NCBI GenBank assembly: GCA_030068525.1
Contig: JASJOS010000011.1
Span: forward strand, 62,001 to 126,000
DNA from: Xanthocytophaga flava
GTDB lineage: Bacteria; Bacteroidota; Bacteroidia; Cytophagales; 172606-1
Length of the DNA stretch: 64,000 nucleotides
Direction of reading: 5' to 3'
Numbering within the stretch: the stretch's first letter is position 1; each line of letters opens with the position of its first letter. The notes below the pieces were generated by a model. That model was not told the DNA's origin. It saw only the letters and a program-made list of their open reading frames with translations, and did no database searches. Positions 17,411 to 26,322 of the stretch are shown here, piece by piece. A program made the position numbers and the translations under genes.

Positions 17411-18160
17411 TCAGAATTTTTGTTCCATCACTAAGGCTGCTGCAACTACTGCCAATGCCGGAGCTACTAGCGCTCCTAAAAATGGGATGGCTAGAAGAAG
17501 TGAGAATACTAAGCCTATGCCTATGGCAATTCCTTTATTTTGTTGGATAAGCAGACGGCTATCTCTACCTGACATCCGCAAAAATTCATTTCGATAATCC
17601 ATCATGGAAAATCCCACAAAATAGCTTTCTATCAGGAGAATGACAACACCTACAAAGATATCAAGTACAGGAATAAAGAGCAGAAAGTAAAGAGGAATGG
17701 TAATAAGCCATTCGGTGAGTAAATTGCGAAATGATAATGTAATGCCTCTCCATACATCAGATATGAATTGCTTTCGATCAAAAGGATGAGTTACCCCTGT
17801 TAGTATTTCTTGTGTTTTTTCTGCTATTAAGGCAATCGCAGGAGATGATAAAATGAGTACAATATATCGGAATAGCTTAAAATATAGCATGAAAACAAGA
17901 GCCCTAACTAGCCAGGATATCACTCCCCTTGCTATATTTCCCAATGGTCCTGAAAGGGTATCTGCATGAATCCAATGAGCAAGAGGATCGCTTAACAGAT
18001 TTGTGTGCAGAATGATAACAGTAAGTAATGCTCCATATATAAGAAGATAGATAATAGCAGGGATCAATACAAGCTTCCATAAACGATGGTGATTGATAAA
18101 TGAAAATGCCTGGACATAAGCATATATCGCCGCCAGCATCTTGCGTAGAAATACTTTCAT
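17411..18160 (-). CDS. EI24 domain (CysZ-like) membrane protein
   Basis: The 249-residue polytopic membrane protein matches the EI24/CysZ family: 'FINHHRLWKLVLIPAIIYLLIYG' near the start, a central pair of helices with 'YFKLFRYIVLILSSPAIALIAEKTQEIL', the family's 'SFRNLLTEWLITIPLYFLLFIPVLDIFVG', and 'SYFVGFSMMDYRNEF'. In E. coli CysZ is a sulfate permease; Bacteroidota homologues are generally unassigned, and no cysteine-pathway gene is nearby. It converges with the FUSC-like gene. Function as a transporter is inferred from family only. Confidence 0.82.
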   Translation of the reverse strand: MKVFLRKMLAAIYAYVQAFSFINHHRLWKLVLIPAIIYLLIYGALLTVIILHTNLLSDPLAHWIHADTLSGPLGNIARGVISWLVRALVFMLYFKLFRYIVLILSSPAIALIAEKTQEILTGVTHPFDRKQFISDVWRGITLSFRNLLTEWLITIPLYFLLFIPVLDIFVGVVILLIESYFVGFSMMDYRNEFLRMSGRDSRLLIQQNKGIAIGIGLVFSLLLAIPFLGALVAPALAVVAAALVMEQKF

Positions 18161-18218
18161 GGAGTAAATACTTCTCTGATGGTTGTGTGTTCTGATCGAA
18201 TAGAATCTAAAAACAAAA

Positions 18219-18246
18219 AAGGTGAAAACAAATTTGTTTCCACCTT
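18219..18246 (-). terminator. Terminator of the 51-aa basic protein gene
   Basis: Stem AAGGTG.AAACAAA with TTTGTTT..CACCTT (one mismatch, no loop to speak of), followed on the minus strand by TTTTTTGTTTTT. Confidence 0.75.
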
Positions 18247-18277
18247 CTTGAAGAATGTTCTTTTGAGAAGAAAAACC

Positions 18278-18433
18278 TTATTTTGCAGCTTTCGCTTCAA
18301 ATTCAGCCTTAATTGCTTCAACATCAATATTTTTGATGATTGGCTTTTTGCTCAATTGATTGATACGTGACTGACGGTTATTAGCAACCGCACGATTGCG
18401 TTTCTCTTTTCTTTTTAATCTGGTAACTCCCAT
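18278..18433 (-). CDS. 51-aa highly basic conserved-looking small protein
   Basis: Translation starts MGVTRLKRKEKRNRAVANNR and ends in a short acidic-then-alanine helix (VEAIKAEFEAKAAK). The first 30 residues are strongly basic and ribosomal-protein-like, suggesting RNA binding. It has a consensus promoter at 18519-18550 with 20-nt spacing, a structured leader, and its own terminator, so it is expressed as a single gene. I do not recognise a named family; an accessory ribosome-associated protein is plausible. The complete signals around it make it very likely to be real despite its size. Confidence 0.75.
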   Translation of the reverse strand: MGVTRLKRKEKRNRAVANNRQSRINQLSKKPIIKNIDVEAIKAEFEAKAAK

Positions 18434-18486
18434 GTTCGCTACAATTAATATTTTATAAAACGATGTAAACTTTTCTGAAGTTAGTC

Positions 18487-18511
18487 TTTCTGTTTGAATA
18501 GAAAACAGAAA
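18487..18511 (-). promoter_or_regulatory. 5'-end stem-loop in the leader of the small basic gene
   Basis: TTTCTGTTT (18487-18495) pairs with AAACAGAAA (18503-18511) around a 7-nt loop. With the -7 box ending at 18519, transcription should begin near 18512, so the hairpin would be the very 5' end of the mRNA. It could protect the message or regulate translation of the roughly 80-nt leader. Confidence 0.5.
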
Positions 18512-18518
18512 TGAGGCG

Positions 18519-18550
18519 CAAATGTACGGTATTTCAATACTAACTACAAA
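18519..18550 (-). promoter_or_regulatory. Consensus Bacteroidota promoter of the small basic gene
   Basis: Minus strand: -33 TTTG (18547-18550), 20-nt spacer, -7 TACATTTG (18519-18526). Both boxes match TTTG/TAnnTTTG exactly. Confidence 0.8.
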
Positions 18551-18733
18551 CTTGTTTTCAAGAAAATTTTATAAAAAAATAAAATATCTAAATAGATAGG
18601 TTGTACATTGATATCCGTCTTTGATAGGAGACAAAAATACTCTTTTTTAAGAACTAACAGGGATCTATGGTCGTTTCCTAAAAATCTGTTTCATTTGTGT
18701 ATAATATACATCCGAATACCTAATTGATATACT

Positions 18734-20803
18734 ATGACTAACATACAGAACACCCAGCTCGAAATAACCAAAAATCCTTTATTGGAAAGCTTTCAGACAC
18801 CCCATGAAACCTTTCCATTTGACAGGATTAAGAATGAACATTATTTACCAGCTTTAAAAGAAGCTATTGAAGCTGGTAAAAAAGAGATTGATGCTATTGT
18901 AAATAATCCGGAAGCTCCCACGTTCGAAAATACAATCGCTGCCCTGGACCAGAGTGGATCATTAGTGGATCGGGTATCTGCTATATTATTTAATCTGAAC
19001 TCTGCTGAAACCAGTCCGGAACTACAAAAAATTGTAAAGGATGCTTCACCATTACTATCTGAGTATGGCAATGATATACGATTGAATGCGGCTTTATTTG
19101 ATCGGATAAAAACTGTTTATGACCAGCGTAATGAACTTAATTTATCTGCTGAAGGAAAAACCCTTCTGGATAAAACCTATAAAGGCTTTGCACGTAACGG
19201 AGCTAACCTGAATGAAGATGACAAAGCTCGTTTACGGGAGATAGATGTGAAGATATCTGAACTGTCGCTTACTTTTGGAGAGCATGTGCTAAATGAGACG
19301 AATGCATTTCTGCTGGAAGTGGATAATGAAGAAGATCTGGCTGGCTTACCTGAATTTGTAAGAGAAGCAGCTAAGATGGCTGCCAAGGAGAAAGGTAAGA
19401 GTGGATGGGCCTTCACGTTACAAGCCCCAAGCTATATGCCATTTATGGCTTATGGTGAAAACAGAGAATTACGCAGAAAGTTAGCAATGGCTTATAACTC
19501 ACGTGCTTTTCTCGGAAATGAAAATGACAACCGGGAGATCGTTAAAAATATAGTTGCATTGCGTCACAAACGTGCCCAGCTGTTAGGATATGAATCCCAT
19601 GCGCATTTCGTATTAGAGGAACGAATGGCAGGAGCACCTAAAAAGGTAATTCATTTTTTAGATGAACTTTTGGAATATGCAAAACCTGTTGCTGAGCAGC
19701 AAATGGAGGAGTTAACACAATATGCCAAAACACAGGGATTTACTGAGGAAAGATTGCAACGTTGGGATTATGCATTTTACTCAGAGAAACTTAAAAAAGA
19801 GAAATATGCTATTGATGATGAAATTCTGAAGCCTTATTTCAAGTTGGAGAATGTAATTGATGGCGTATTTAAGGTAGCGAATAAACTTTTTGGATTAAAT
19901 TTTAAAGAGAATAAGCAAATTCCAGTTTATCATCCTGAAGTTACAGCCTACGATGTAACAGATGATAATGGAAACTTTGTCTCCGTGTTTTATGCGGATT
20001 ACTTTCCACGCGAAGGCAAACGAAATGGAGCCTGGATGACAAGCTATCGTGATCAGCGTATACTGAATGGAAAAGACATTCGCCCACATGTGTCCATTGT
20101 ATGTAACTTTACAAAACCAACAGAAACTAAGCCTTCTCTGCTAACTTTTGGTGAAGTAACTACACTTTTCCACGAATTTGGGCATGCATTGCATGGCATG
20201 TTGTCCAAGTGTACATATGGTTCTACTTCCGGTACCAACGTTTATTGGGATTTTGTTGAACTGCCTTCTCAGATTATGGAGAACTGGTGTTATGAAAAAG
20301 AGGCTTTGGATTTGTTTGCACGTCACTATGAGACCAATGAGCCTATTCCTCAGGAATTGATCGAAAAGATTATTGCCAGTGCTAACTTTATGGAGGGATA
20401 TGGTACTCTTCGTCAACTTAGCTTTGGTATGCTGGATATGGCTTATCATGGTAATGCACAACCTATTTCGGATGTAGCTGAGTTTGAACGTCAGGCTATT
20501 CTTCAAACCAGTCTTTTCCCTGAAACAGAAGGAATTAATACCAGTGTTGCCTTCTCGCATATTTTTGCAGGGGGATACTCGGCTGGATATTATAGTTATA
20601 AGTGGGCAGAAGTGCTGGATGCTGATGCATTTGAGTACTTTAAGGAAAAAGGTATTTTTAATCGTCAGGTTGCAGATGCATTCCGGGAAAACATTCTTTC
20701 AAAGGGAGGGAGTGAGGCGCCAATGGAATTATACAAACGTTTCAGAGGGCAGGAGCCATCTCCAAAGGCATTGTTGAAACGGAGTGGATTATTGGTTAAT
20801 TAG
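18734..20803 (+). CDS. M3 family oligopeptidase (Dcp/oligopeptidase A-like)
   Basis: The 689-residue zinc metallopeptidase degrades short peptides in the cytoplasm. The zinc motif is H480-E-F-G-H484 in 'TLFHEFGHALHGM', with the third ligand Glu supplied by 'NVYWDFVELPSQIMENWCYE' about 28 residues later. The N-terminal 'NPLLESFQTPHETFPFDRIKNEHYLPAL' and C-terminal 'FSHIFAGGYSAGYYSYKWAEVLDADAFEYF' are standard for the M3A family (peptidyl-dipeptidase Dcp or oligopeptidase A). There is no signal peptide. Which of the two activities it has cannot be decided by eye. It is divergent from the small basic gene. Confidence 0.93.
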   Translation: MTNIQNTQLEITKNPLLESFQTPHETFPFDRIKNEHYLPALKEAIEAGKKEIDAIVNNPEAPTFENTIAALDQSGSLVDRVSAILFNLNSAETSPELQKIVKDASPLLSEYGNDIRLNAALFDRIKTVYDQRNELNLSAEGKTLLDKTYKGFARNGANLNEDDKARLREIDVKISELSLTFGEHVLNETNAFLLEVDNEEDLAGLPEFVREAAKMAAKEKGKSGWAFTLQAPSYMPFMAYGENRELRRKLAMAYNSRAFLGNENDNREIVKNIVALRHKRAQLLGYESHAHFVLEERMAGAPKKVIHFLDELLEYAKPVAEQQMEELTQYAKTQGFTEERLQRWDYAFYSEKLKKEKYAIDDEILKPYFKLENVIDGVFKVANKLFGLNFKENKQIPVYHPEVTAYDVTDDNGNFVSVFYADYFPREGKRNGAWMTSYRDQRILNGKDIRPHVSIVCNFTKPTETKPSLLTFGEVTTLFHEFGHALHGMLSKCTYGSTSGTNVYWDFVELPSQIMENWCYEKEALDLFARHYETNEPIPQELIEKIIASANFMEGYGTLRQLSFGMLDMAYHGNAQPISDVAEFERQAILQTSLFPETEGINTSVAFSHIFAGGYSAGYYSYKWAEVLDADAFEYFKEKGIFNRQVADAFRENILSKGGSEAPMELYKRFRGQEPSPKALLKRSGLLVN

Positions 20804-20954
20804 AGAACTATTGTTGAAATGGGCATACGTTTAATTTTGTGTGCCCAAAATACAAAAATATAAAAACCTCTTACATATAAGAGGTGCAAATGAGGAAATA
20901 TTGTAAATTGCTGCCCCGAATTCAAGAAATGAATCCTGATACAAAAATAATCTC

Positions 20955-21122
20955 ATGAAAAAATTAAGAACTCCTTTTCTTTTGGCTTTACTGATGGCTA
21001 CACTGAGCAGCTGTAAGGTGCCTTCTTCTTTCAGTTATGCTTTCTTTGGGACTGCTGTTTTGTTGGTAATCTCAATAGTAATTGCTAGTAATATCACTAA
21101 AAAAGGAGAGGGACATCACTAG
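20955..21122 (+). CDS. 55-aa small lipoprotein with one membrane segment
   Basis: The ATG at 20955 opens a 55-residue frame: MKKLRTPFLLALLMATLSSC is a classic lipoprotein signal with the lipobox ending at Cys20. After a short 'KVPSSFSYAF' comes a transmembrane-like stretch (FGTAVLLVISIVIASNI) and a basic/His tail. It resembles the many tiny lipoproteins of Bacteroidota; no function is known. A bidirectional terminator follows 22 bp downstream, shared with ndk. The precise signal sequence and terminator argue that it is expressed. Confidence 0.65.
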   Translation: MKKLRTPFLLALLMATLSSCKVPSSFSYAFFGTAVLLVISIVIASNITKKGEGHH

Positions 21123-21144
21123 GATATCCCTCGTCAGAAATAAA

Positions 21145-21171
21145 AAGTCCTCTTTGTTGAGAAGAGGACTT
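21145..21171. terminator. Bidirectional terminator between small lipoprotein gene and ndk
   Basis: Perfect 10-bp stem AAGTCCTCTT (21145-21154) with AAGAGGACTT (21162-21171), A-rich on the left and T-containing on the right. It serves the convergent genes on both sides. Confidence 0.7.
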
Positions 21172-21187
21172 ATATCAAAAACAGATA

Positions 21188-21607
21188 TTAATATTTGTCT
21201 GTACGTGCAAAATAGAAGTTGCCTTCAATTTCTGCATTTTCATCAGAGTCAGAACCATGTACCGCGTTTGCTTCCAGTGATTTTGCAAACAACTTGCGGA
21301 TAGTACCTTCTTCTGCCTGTGCAGGATTTGTAGCACCAATCAGTTTACGAAAATCAGCTACCGCATTCTCTTTCTCTAAAATAGCGGCTACAATAGCTCC
21401 GGAAGACATATAGGCACAAAGATCTTTATAGAAAGGTCTTTCTTTGTGAACTTCATAAAACTGGCCAGCTCTTTCACTTGTCAGATGAGTCAGTTTTAAA
21501 GCTACAATCCGGAACCCGGCGGCTTCAATCATCTTTAAAATACTGCCCGTATGTCCGTCTTTCACAGCATCGGGTTTAATCATCGTAAATGTGCGGTTTC
21601 CTGCCAT
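21188..21607 (-). CDS. ndk: Nucleoside diphosphate kinase
   Basis: The 139-residue enzyme transfers the gamma-phosphate of ATP to nucleoside diphosphates through a phosphohistidine. His117 lies in the signature '[12 protein letters not shown]'. The start '[18 protein letters not shown]' and '[19 protein letters not shown]' match the family, and the length is standard. It is cytoplasmic. On the minus strand, TAAATTTG (21720-21727) about 115 bp upstream could be a -7 box but has no -33 partner. It is convergent with the small lipoprotein gene and divergent from nrnA. Confidence 0.96.
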   Translation of the reverse strand: MAGNRTFTMIKPDAVKDGHTGSILKMIEAAGFRIVALKLTHLTSERAGQFYEVHKERPFYKDLCAYMSSGAIVAAILEKENAVADFRKLIGATNPAQAEEGTIRKLFAKSLEANAVHGSDSDENAEIEGNFYFARTDKY

Positions 21608-21949
21608 AAAGGTTAATTAATTAGGAAATGAAAAGTTAAGGTTTTATAGCTTATACCGACTTTATCTGGCTGGTGTAAGCGTTTTGCGGCGCGAAATTAA
21701 CCGAAAGGGGTACGTAAGCCAAATTTACAGGCGTTTTTTTATGAACTTACTTATGTTTTGTCATTAATGCGAATATAGGTTATAGGCGATTTGGAGTAGA
21801 TAGAATCAATAATGCCATTAATCCTGATGAAAGCATGATTCTAATAGATGCGATAAAAATCATGTTTGTTTTAGATCATTTTTATCCTGATTTTTGTAGG
21901 CTTTTTTCAAAATAAATTATGTGTTTTCTCCACTTTTTTCTTGTGTGAC
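21608..21949. other. Divergent intergenic region ndk / nrnA, 342 bp
   Basis: Carries the possible ndk -7 box TAAATTTG (minus, 21720-21727) and a 9-bp inverted repeat GATAAAAAT/ATTTTTATC (21852-21860 and 21878-21886) about 65 bp before nrnA. No frame or RNA gene recognised. Confidence 0.45.
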
Positions 21950-22972
21950 ATGCAAAATTTTGAGGCTTTTAAGGAACTCCTCAGTTCTCCAAAAAGAATT
22001 GCGATCATTACCCATCCTAAACCTGACGCAGATGCATTGGGATCTTCATTGGGGCTTGGAGGATATCTTAAAAAGAAAAGCCATACTGTTCAGGTTATTA
22101 CCCCTACCGATTATCCGAAATTTTTGCAATGGATGGATGGCAATGAAGGCGTGATTAATTTTGAAGCAGAAGGCAATGCTGCCAAAGCTGAGAAGATCTT
22201 TCAGGATGCGGATGTGATTTTTTGTTTAGATTTTCCTTCCTTAAGCCGAATCGGAGAGATTGGTGAAATTGTCAGACGTTCCCCTGCTAAAAAAGTACTG
22301 ATAGACCATCATCTGGAGCCAGAGCTTTTTGCTGATTATACATTGAGTAAAACCAGTGCTGCGGCAACCTGTCAATTGATATATGAACTTATCACAGATC
22401 TAGGAGATGCCGATAAGATAGATCTCTCGATTGCAGAATGTTTGTATGCAGGTATAATGACAGACACAGGTTCTTTCCGGCATTCAAATACTACTAAGGA
22501 TGTGCACCTGGTATGTGCGGCTTTGATAGATAAGGGAGTAGAGATATCAAAAGTAAATCGACTGATTTACGATACCAATACGGAGGAACGTATGCGGTTT
22601 CTGGGTTTTGCTCTGAAGGATAAACTAGTTGTATTACCTGAATATCGAATTGCTTATTTTGCTATCAGTGCTGATGAACTGGATAAATATCACTCACAGA
22701 CAGGCGATACGGAAGGTCTGGTAAATTATGGTTTGTCCATTGACAATATTGTATTCTCTGCACTTTTTACTGAACGTGAAGGTATGATTCGTATTTCATT
22801 CCGTTCAGTAGGTAAGTTCTCGGTAAACGAGTTCTCCCGAAAGTATTTCAACGGAGGAGGGCATAAAAATGCTGCAGGTGGAAGATCTCTGGTATCGTTA
22901 AAAGATACGATACAGAAGTTTCTGGATGTAGTTCCTCAATATAAACAGGAATTGTTTATTTCCGATAAATAG
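21950..22972 (+). CDS. nrnA: DHH family phosphoesterase (oligoribonuclease/pAp phosphatase NrnA-like)
   Basis: The 340-residue protein degrades nano-RNA and/or 3'-phosphoadenosine 5'-phosphate. The DHH domain shows motif I 'THPKPDADALGSSL' (H22, D26, D28), motif II with 'DVIFCLDFPS', motif III 'IDHH' (D119, H120, H121) and motif IV 'TDTGSFRHSNT'. The DHHA1 domain ends in 'GGGHKNAAGG'. A TTG three codons upstream (21941) also opens the frame, but the ATG at 21950 gives the usual start. Cytoplasmic, manganese-dependent by family. It is followed by an FKBP gene with its own spacer. Confidence 0.9.
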   Translation: MQNFEAFKELLSSPKRIAIITHPKPDADALGSSLGLGGYLKKKSHTVQVITPTDYPKFLQWMDGNEGVINFEAEGNAAKAEKIFQDADVIFCLDFPSLSRIGEIGEIVRRSPAKKVLIDHHLEPELFADYTLSKTSAAATCQLIYELITDLGDADKIDLSIAECLYAGIMTDTGSFRHSNTTKDVHLVCAALIDKGVEISKVNRLIYDTNTEERMRFLGFALKDKLVVLPEYRIAYFAISADELDKYHSQTGDTEGLVNYGLSIDNIVFSALFTEREGMIRISFRSVGKFSVNEFSRKYFNGGGHKNAAGGRSLVSLKDTIQKFLDVVPQYKQELFISDK

Positions 22973-23093
22973 CCATAAGGACAAAGTACTGATGTCCAGA
23001 GTTAAAATGTTTTTTGTGAATAGTTCTTATTGTAATGCAACCAAATTATGATTTAGAGTGTCTACTTTGCAACCAACCTTCTTACTTTAGTTT

Positions 23094-23972
23094 ATGCAAA
23101 AGATTAGTTACCTTTTTTTAGCCGCAATTTTGCTTTTACAAGCTTGTTCATTGAATGGTGATAACACATATGAGAATAATGTGAAGAGCAATGAACAAAT
23201 TATTCAACAGTACATCACTAATAAAAATTTACAGGTTCAAGCCTCAACCTCTGGTCTTCGTTATAAAGTTACCAACTATAATTCCGCTGCAAAAGCTCCT
23301 TCTACAGGTAGCCAGATTGTAATGGCATACGTTGGAAAGCTGACTAATGGGACTGTTTTTGATACAGCAAGAAATAAACCTGATGAGTTTCTTAGATTTC
23401 CTTATCGAGGTAATTATGTAATTCCTGGTATTGAGGAAGTGGTAGGTTACATGAAGACGGGAGATAGTGCTATTGCCATTGTACCATTCTACTTGGGATT
23501 TGGGTCAAATGCTGCCTATAATGGAGTTGTTCCTTCTTATTCTGTATTGGTTTTTGACTTGAAGCTTGTTGCTGTACAAACAGAGGATGAGGCATTACAG
23601 GATTACATATCCCGTAAAAAATTTCCTGAAGATAGTGTCGTTAAGACCCAAACAGGCTTGTATGCATATTTTAAGAAGAAGAACCCTTCCGGAACAGCCG
23701 TTAGTGGTAAATCGCAGGCAACTGTAACCTATAAGGGAACGTTCTTGGATGGTCAGATTTTCGACCAGACTCCAACAGGGCAAACTTCCAATTTTTACCT
23801 GACTAATTCTGGACTGATTGCAGGTTTTACAGAAGCATTGAAATTAATGAAAGTAGGAGAAACAGCTGTTTTTATGATGCCATCTTCTTTGGGTTATAAA
23901 GAATCAGGAACAACCGGTATACCTCCTTATTCTCCTTTAGTATTTGAAGTATCAGTTGTATCTGCTCAATAG
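23094..23972 (+). CDS. Lipoprotein with two FKBP-type peptidyl-prolyl isomerase domains
   Basis: The 292-residue envelope protein begins with a lipoprotein signal (LFLAAILLLQAC, Cys18). Two FKBP domains follow: about 75-160 ('IVMAYVGKLTNGTVFDTARN' and 'VPSYSVLVFDLKLV') and about 205-292 ('ATVTYKGTFLDGQIFDQTP', 'GFTEALKLMKVGETAVFMMPSSLGY', 'IPPYSPLVFEVSVV'). The second is the better conserved. Tandem FKBP lipoproteins of this size are common in Bacteroidota and act as folding factors for envelope proteins. A TACTTTG box about 25 bp upstream may be the -7 element. A perfect hairpin terminator follows. Confidence 0.9.
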   Translation: MQKISYLFLAAILLLQACSLNGDNTYENNVKSNEQIIQQYITNKNLQVQASTSGLRYKVTNYNSAAKAPSTGSQIVMAYVGKLTNGTVFDTARNKPDEFLRFPYRGNYVIPGIEEVVGYMKTGDSAIAIVPFYLGFGSNAAYNGVVPSYSVLVFDLKLVAVQTEDEALQDYISRKKFPEDSVVKTQTGLYAYFKKKNPSGTAVSGKSQATVTYKGTFLDGQIFDQTPTGQTSNFYLTNSGLIAGFTEALKLMKVGETAVFMMPSSLGYKESGTTGIPPYSPLVFEVSVVSAQ

Positions 23973-24000
23973 TACTATAATACTATCTGCAATGGAAAGA

Positions 24001-24030
24001 AAGGCTCATACATGTATGAGCCTTTTTTGT
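24001..24030 (+). terminator. Terminator of the FKBP gene
   Basis: A 24-bp perfect palindrome (24001-24024, core CTCATACATGTATGAG) followed by TTTT. Confidence 0.85.
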
Positions 24031-24360
24031 GTAAGTATGAAACATCTCAAATTTGATGAAAAGAAATTGAATACTTTGTAAAAAAGTTTCAAGTCAGCAT
24101 AAAATGCATGGCAAACTATTTTTTAACAAGGGTAAGACAATATCATTGGTGAACAGACATTTTGCATAGTAGTCACAGCATTTTTTATTTTGACCAGAAC
24201 TTCGATTATTTTTTCTGTTGTGTATAACTCACGGCAAACTTTTTTGAGGAGAGTTCACACAAGCAACATCTTTGAATTAAACGTAAGTCCTTCTGTCTTG
24301 TGAATACCATATGCTTTATTCGGATAGGTAGTTGTTCTTCAACGTTCGATATGACTCAGC
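24031..24360. other. Intergenic region without a recognised gene, 330 bp
   Basis: Between two terminators. It holds a direct near-repeat, GGCAAACTATTTTTT (near 24112) and GGCAAACTTTTTTG (near 24233). No open frame, promoter pair or stable RNA was recognised. Confidence 0.4.
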
Positions 24361-24417
24361 TTATACTAAAGAAAAAGCCCATACAAGACATATGTATGGG
24401 CTTTTTCTTTAGTATAA
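24361..24417. terminator. Long hairpin terminator after the peptidase MA-like gene
   Basis: A perfect 24-bp stem (24361-24384 with 24394-24417) and a 9-nt loop. It begins only 4 bp from the stop codon of the minus-strand gene, and carries the CTTTTTCTTT tract inside the stem. Confidence 0.8.
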
Positions 24418-24420
24418 ATC

Positions 24421-25389
24421 TTATTCATTTATAAGTGCGGTCTGAGTTTGATTTTCTTCAGGTGAAACCAGATATTCATGGTTCAGATGTTCTTTGGGAA
24501 TCCATTCTTTCCAGTCTTGTACCAACTTTTTACTTCCTCCTGGATAGCTCATATCTATTGCTTGGACTGATGCTTGTGTATCACGGGCATTTTTAGCCAG
24601 ATGACTAAGCAAACCTTTGATGCAGTCTTGTCCTTGTTGATTTGACATCATAAAGTATGCTATAGACCATCCTAATGTGCGGGGTTCATCTGTTTCAGAA
24701 ACATTGTCATTAAAGTTCCACTCTTTGTTTGTCATGGAAATAGACGAAAGCAGATCTGGCATGCGGTGATTGCTCAACCAGTTCTTAATGCGTGTATCTT
24801 TAATGACCTGTGGGTGAATTACAACTTCTTCTCCTTCAATGTCCATAAACTCGAAATATTCGGCAAGGCCTTCATTCAGCCAATTTGGACAGTTCTTTAC
24901 TTTATCTGTCAACAGAAGGTGACTAGTTTCATGAAATATATTTTTATAAAAGGCATCTTCGTCTTTTTCCATGCTTACCAGGATTTCATTTACTCCTGAT
25001 AAATATACCCCTATCCATGTTTTGGGAATATGGGGATAGTTAGCATCTATAAATGCACGATAGGTATCGGCATCTCTGAAAATACGTATACGTACAACCA
25101 GATTGCTACTAAAATCATAGCCAAGGTGTTGTGCATAGAAGTCGTATTGAAACTGAATCCCTCTGTAGATTTTGCTTTGCGTCAATGGATCTAACTGGCA
25201 TTCATGAGTCAACAACTCGACTGTTGGACTATTTGGTTTCTTGGACTTAATCTGAATTTTTTCAAAAGGAAGAGAGGGATGAGAGTATACACCAACTGGT
25301 GCAGCACCTAGTGATAATGCAATACAGAGGATCCCTAAAACATGATTACAAAACTTTGTCACAATCATAGCTACGCTCATAATTTTCAA
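24421..25389 (-). CDS. Exported peptidase MA-like (gluzincin) protein
   Basis: The 322-residue protein has an N-terminal hydrophobic signal (about 10-35) and a zinc-protease motif HETSH (153-157) followed by 'NWLNEGLAEYFEF', with Glu173 as probable third ligand, the arrangement of the peptidase MA/DUF1570-type gluzincins. It also contains 'QYDFYAQHLGYDFSSNLVVRIRIFRDADTYRAF', typical of the N-terminal part of that family. It is likely periplasmic or surface-exposed. Substrate is unknown. The first ATG is used; an internal Met at residue 4 or 8 is possible. The gene stands alone between two terminators. Confidence 0.78.
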   Translation of the reverse strand: MKIMSVAMIVTKFCNHVLGILCIALSLGAAPVGVYSHPSLPFEKIQIKSKKPNSPTVELLTHECQLDPLTQSKIYRGIQFQYDFYAQHLGYDFSSNLVVRIRIFRDADTYRAFIDANYPHIPKTWIGVYLSGVNEILVSMEKDEDAFYKNIFHETSHLLLTDKVKNCPNWLNEGLAEYFEFMDIEGEEVVIHPQVIKDTRIKNWLSNHRMPDLLSSISMTNKEWNFNDNVSETDEPRTLGWSIAYFMMSNQQGQDCIKGLLSHLAKNARDTQASVQAIDMSYPGGSKKLVQDWKEWIPKEHLNHEYLVSPEENQTQTALINE

Positions 25390-25506
25390 TACCTGACAGA
25401 CACCTAATAGTCTGCTGTAATTTCACATTACATAATTACCAGCTATTTTGCTTAATTGCACTTCAGTTTTTAAACGAATAATACATTGGTTAGTAAACCT
25501 TTAACA

Positions 25507-25561
25507 AATAACAAAGCTTGGATATGTCTATGAATTATAGATACATCCAAGCTTTGTTATT
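25507..25561 (-). terminator. Terminator of the nfu gene
   Basis: A 25-bp stem with two mismatches (25507-25531 with 25537-25561), 30 bp downstream of the stop codon on the minus strand, core AAAGCTTGGAT. Confidence 0.75.
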
Positions 25562-25592
25562 TTGTTGTTAACTTATTGATTATTAATGTTTT

Positions 25593-26171
25593 CTATGCTC
25601 CTTCTGCTACTACCTCTTTAATTTCCGGGAGCATACGTTTAAGTAAATTTTCTATCCCGGATTTTAACGTAAGTGTAGAAGATGGGCATCCGCTACAAGA
25701 ACCTTGCAACAAAAGCTTTACAATTCCATCATCATATGAGTGAAAAGTAATAGCTCCACCGTCAGATTCGACTGCCGGGCGAACGTATTCATCCAGTAAA
25801 TGTTTGATTTTTTTCACAATCTCAGGATCATCGTCATTGAAGATAATATGACTGGTTTGAGCTTTTTCGCTTTCAAGTACAGGCTTGTTGGCTTCGAAGT
25901 ATTCTTTTAAAAATTGCTTCGTATCTGAAATCACACTATTCCATTCTGTCTCTTCATCCTTGGTGATGGTGACAAAATTACTCATGAAAAATACTCTTCT
26001 GACAAACGGAAAGTTGAAAAGCTCTGTCGCTAATGGAGACTCTGCAGCAGATTGGGCATCTGGAAAGTCAAAACTAACGCCTTCAGGCACAAGCATAAAA
26101 TTAACTACAAATTTCAGAGAATTGGGATTAGGGTTTGCCTCTGTGTAAATATTTACATATCTGGAAAGCAT
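25593..26171 (-). CDS. NifU/Nfu-type iron-sulfur cluster carrier
   Basis: The 192-residue protein carries an Nfu N-terminal domain ('VNIYTEANPNPNSLKFVVNF' through 'FPFVRRVFFMSNFVTITKDE') and a C-terminal NifU domain with the cluster-binding CxxC in 'GSCSGCPSSTLTLKSGIENLL'. It holds and delivers Fe-S clusters to apoproteins. The open frame extends 16 codons upstream to 26219, but the internal ATG at 26171 places 'MLSRYVNIYTE' at the start, as in homologues. It is followed by a long hairpin and lies downstream of rpmA. Confidence 0.9.
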   Translation of the reverse strand: MLSRYVNIYTEANPNPNSLKFVVNFMLVPEGVSFDFPDAQSAAESPLATELFNFPFVRRVFFMSNFVTITKDEETEWNSVISDTKQFLKEYFEANKPVLESEKAQTSHIIFNDDDPEIVKKIKHLLDEYVRPAVESDGGAITFHSYDDGIVKLLLQGSCSGCPSSTLTLKSGIENLLKRMLPEIKEVVAEGA

Positions 26172-26243
26172 GACACTCAAGATTAGAATGATAGATTGAT
26201 ATTCTTTTTCAACATTCACACTAGGAGAATGGTTGCAACGATG

Positions 26244-26266
26244 CTGCCTTTTTCTGAAAAAGGCAG
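26244..26266. repeat. Hairpin CTGCCTTTTT/AAAAAGGCAG upstream of nfu
   Basis: A 10-bp perfect stem around a 3-nt loop, immediately downstream of the rpmA terminator and about 70 bp before the nfu start. It may be a second terminator or part of the nfu leader. Confidence 0.45.
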
Positions 26267-26271
26267 ATAAT

Positions 26272-26301
26272 AAAAAAGCCGATAACGGTTTCGCTATCGG
26301 C
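26272..26301 (-). terminator. Terminator of rplU-rpmA
   Basis: Stem GCCGATA (minus) with TATCGGC at 26278-26301, followed on the minus strand by TTTTTTATT. Confidence 0.8.
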
Positions 26302-26322
26302 TCGCATATCTATATAACTGAA

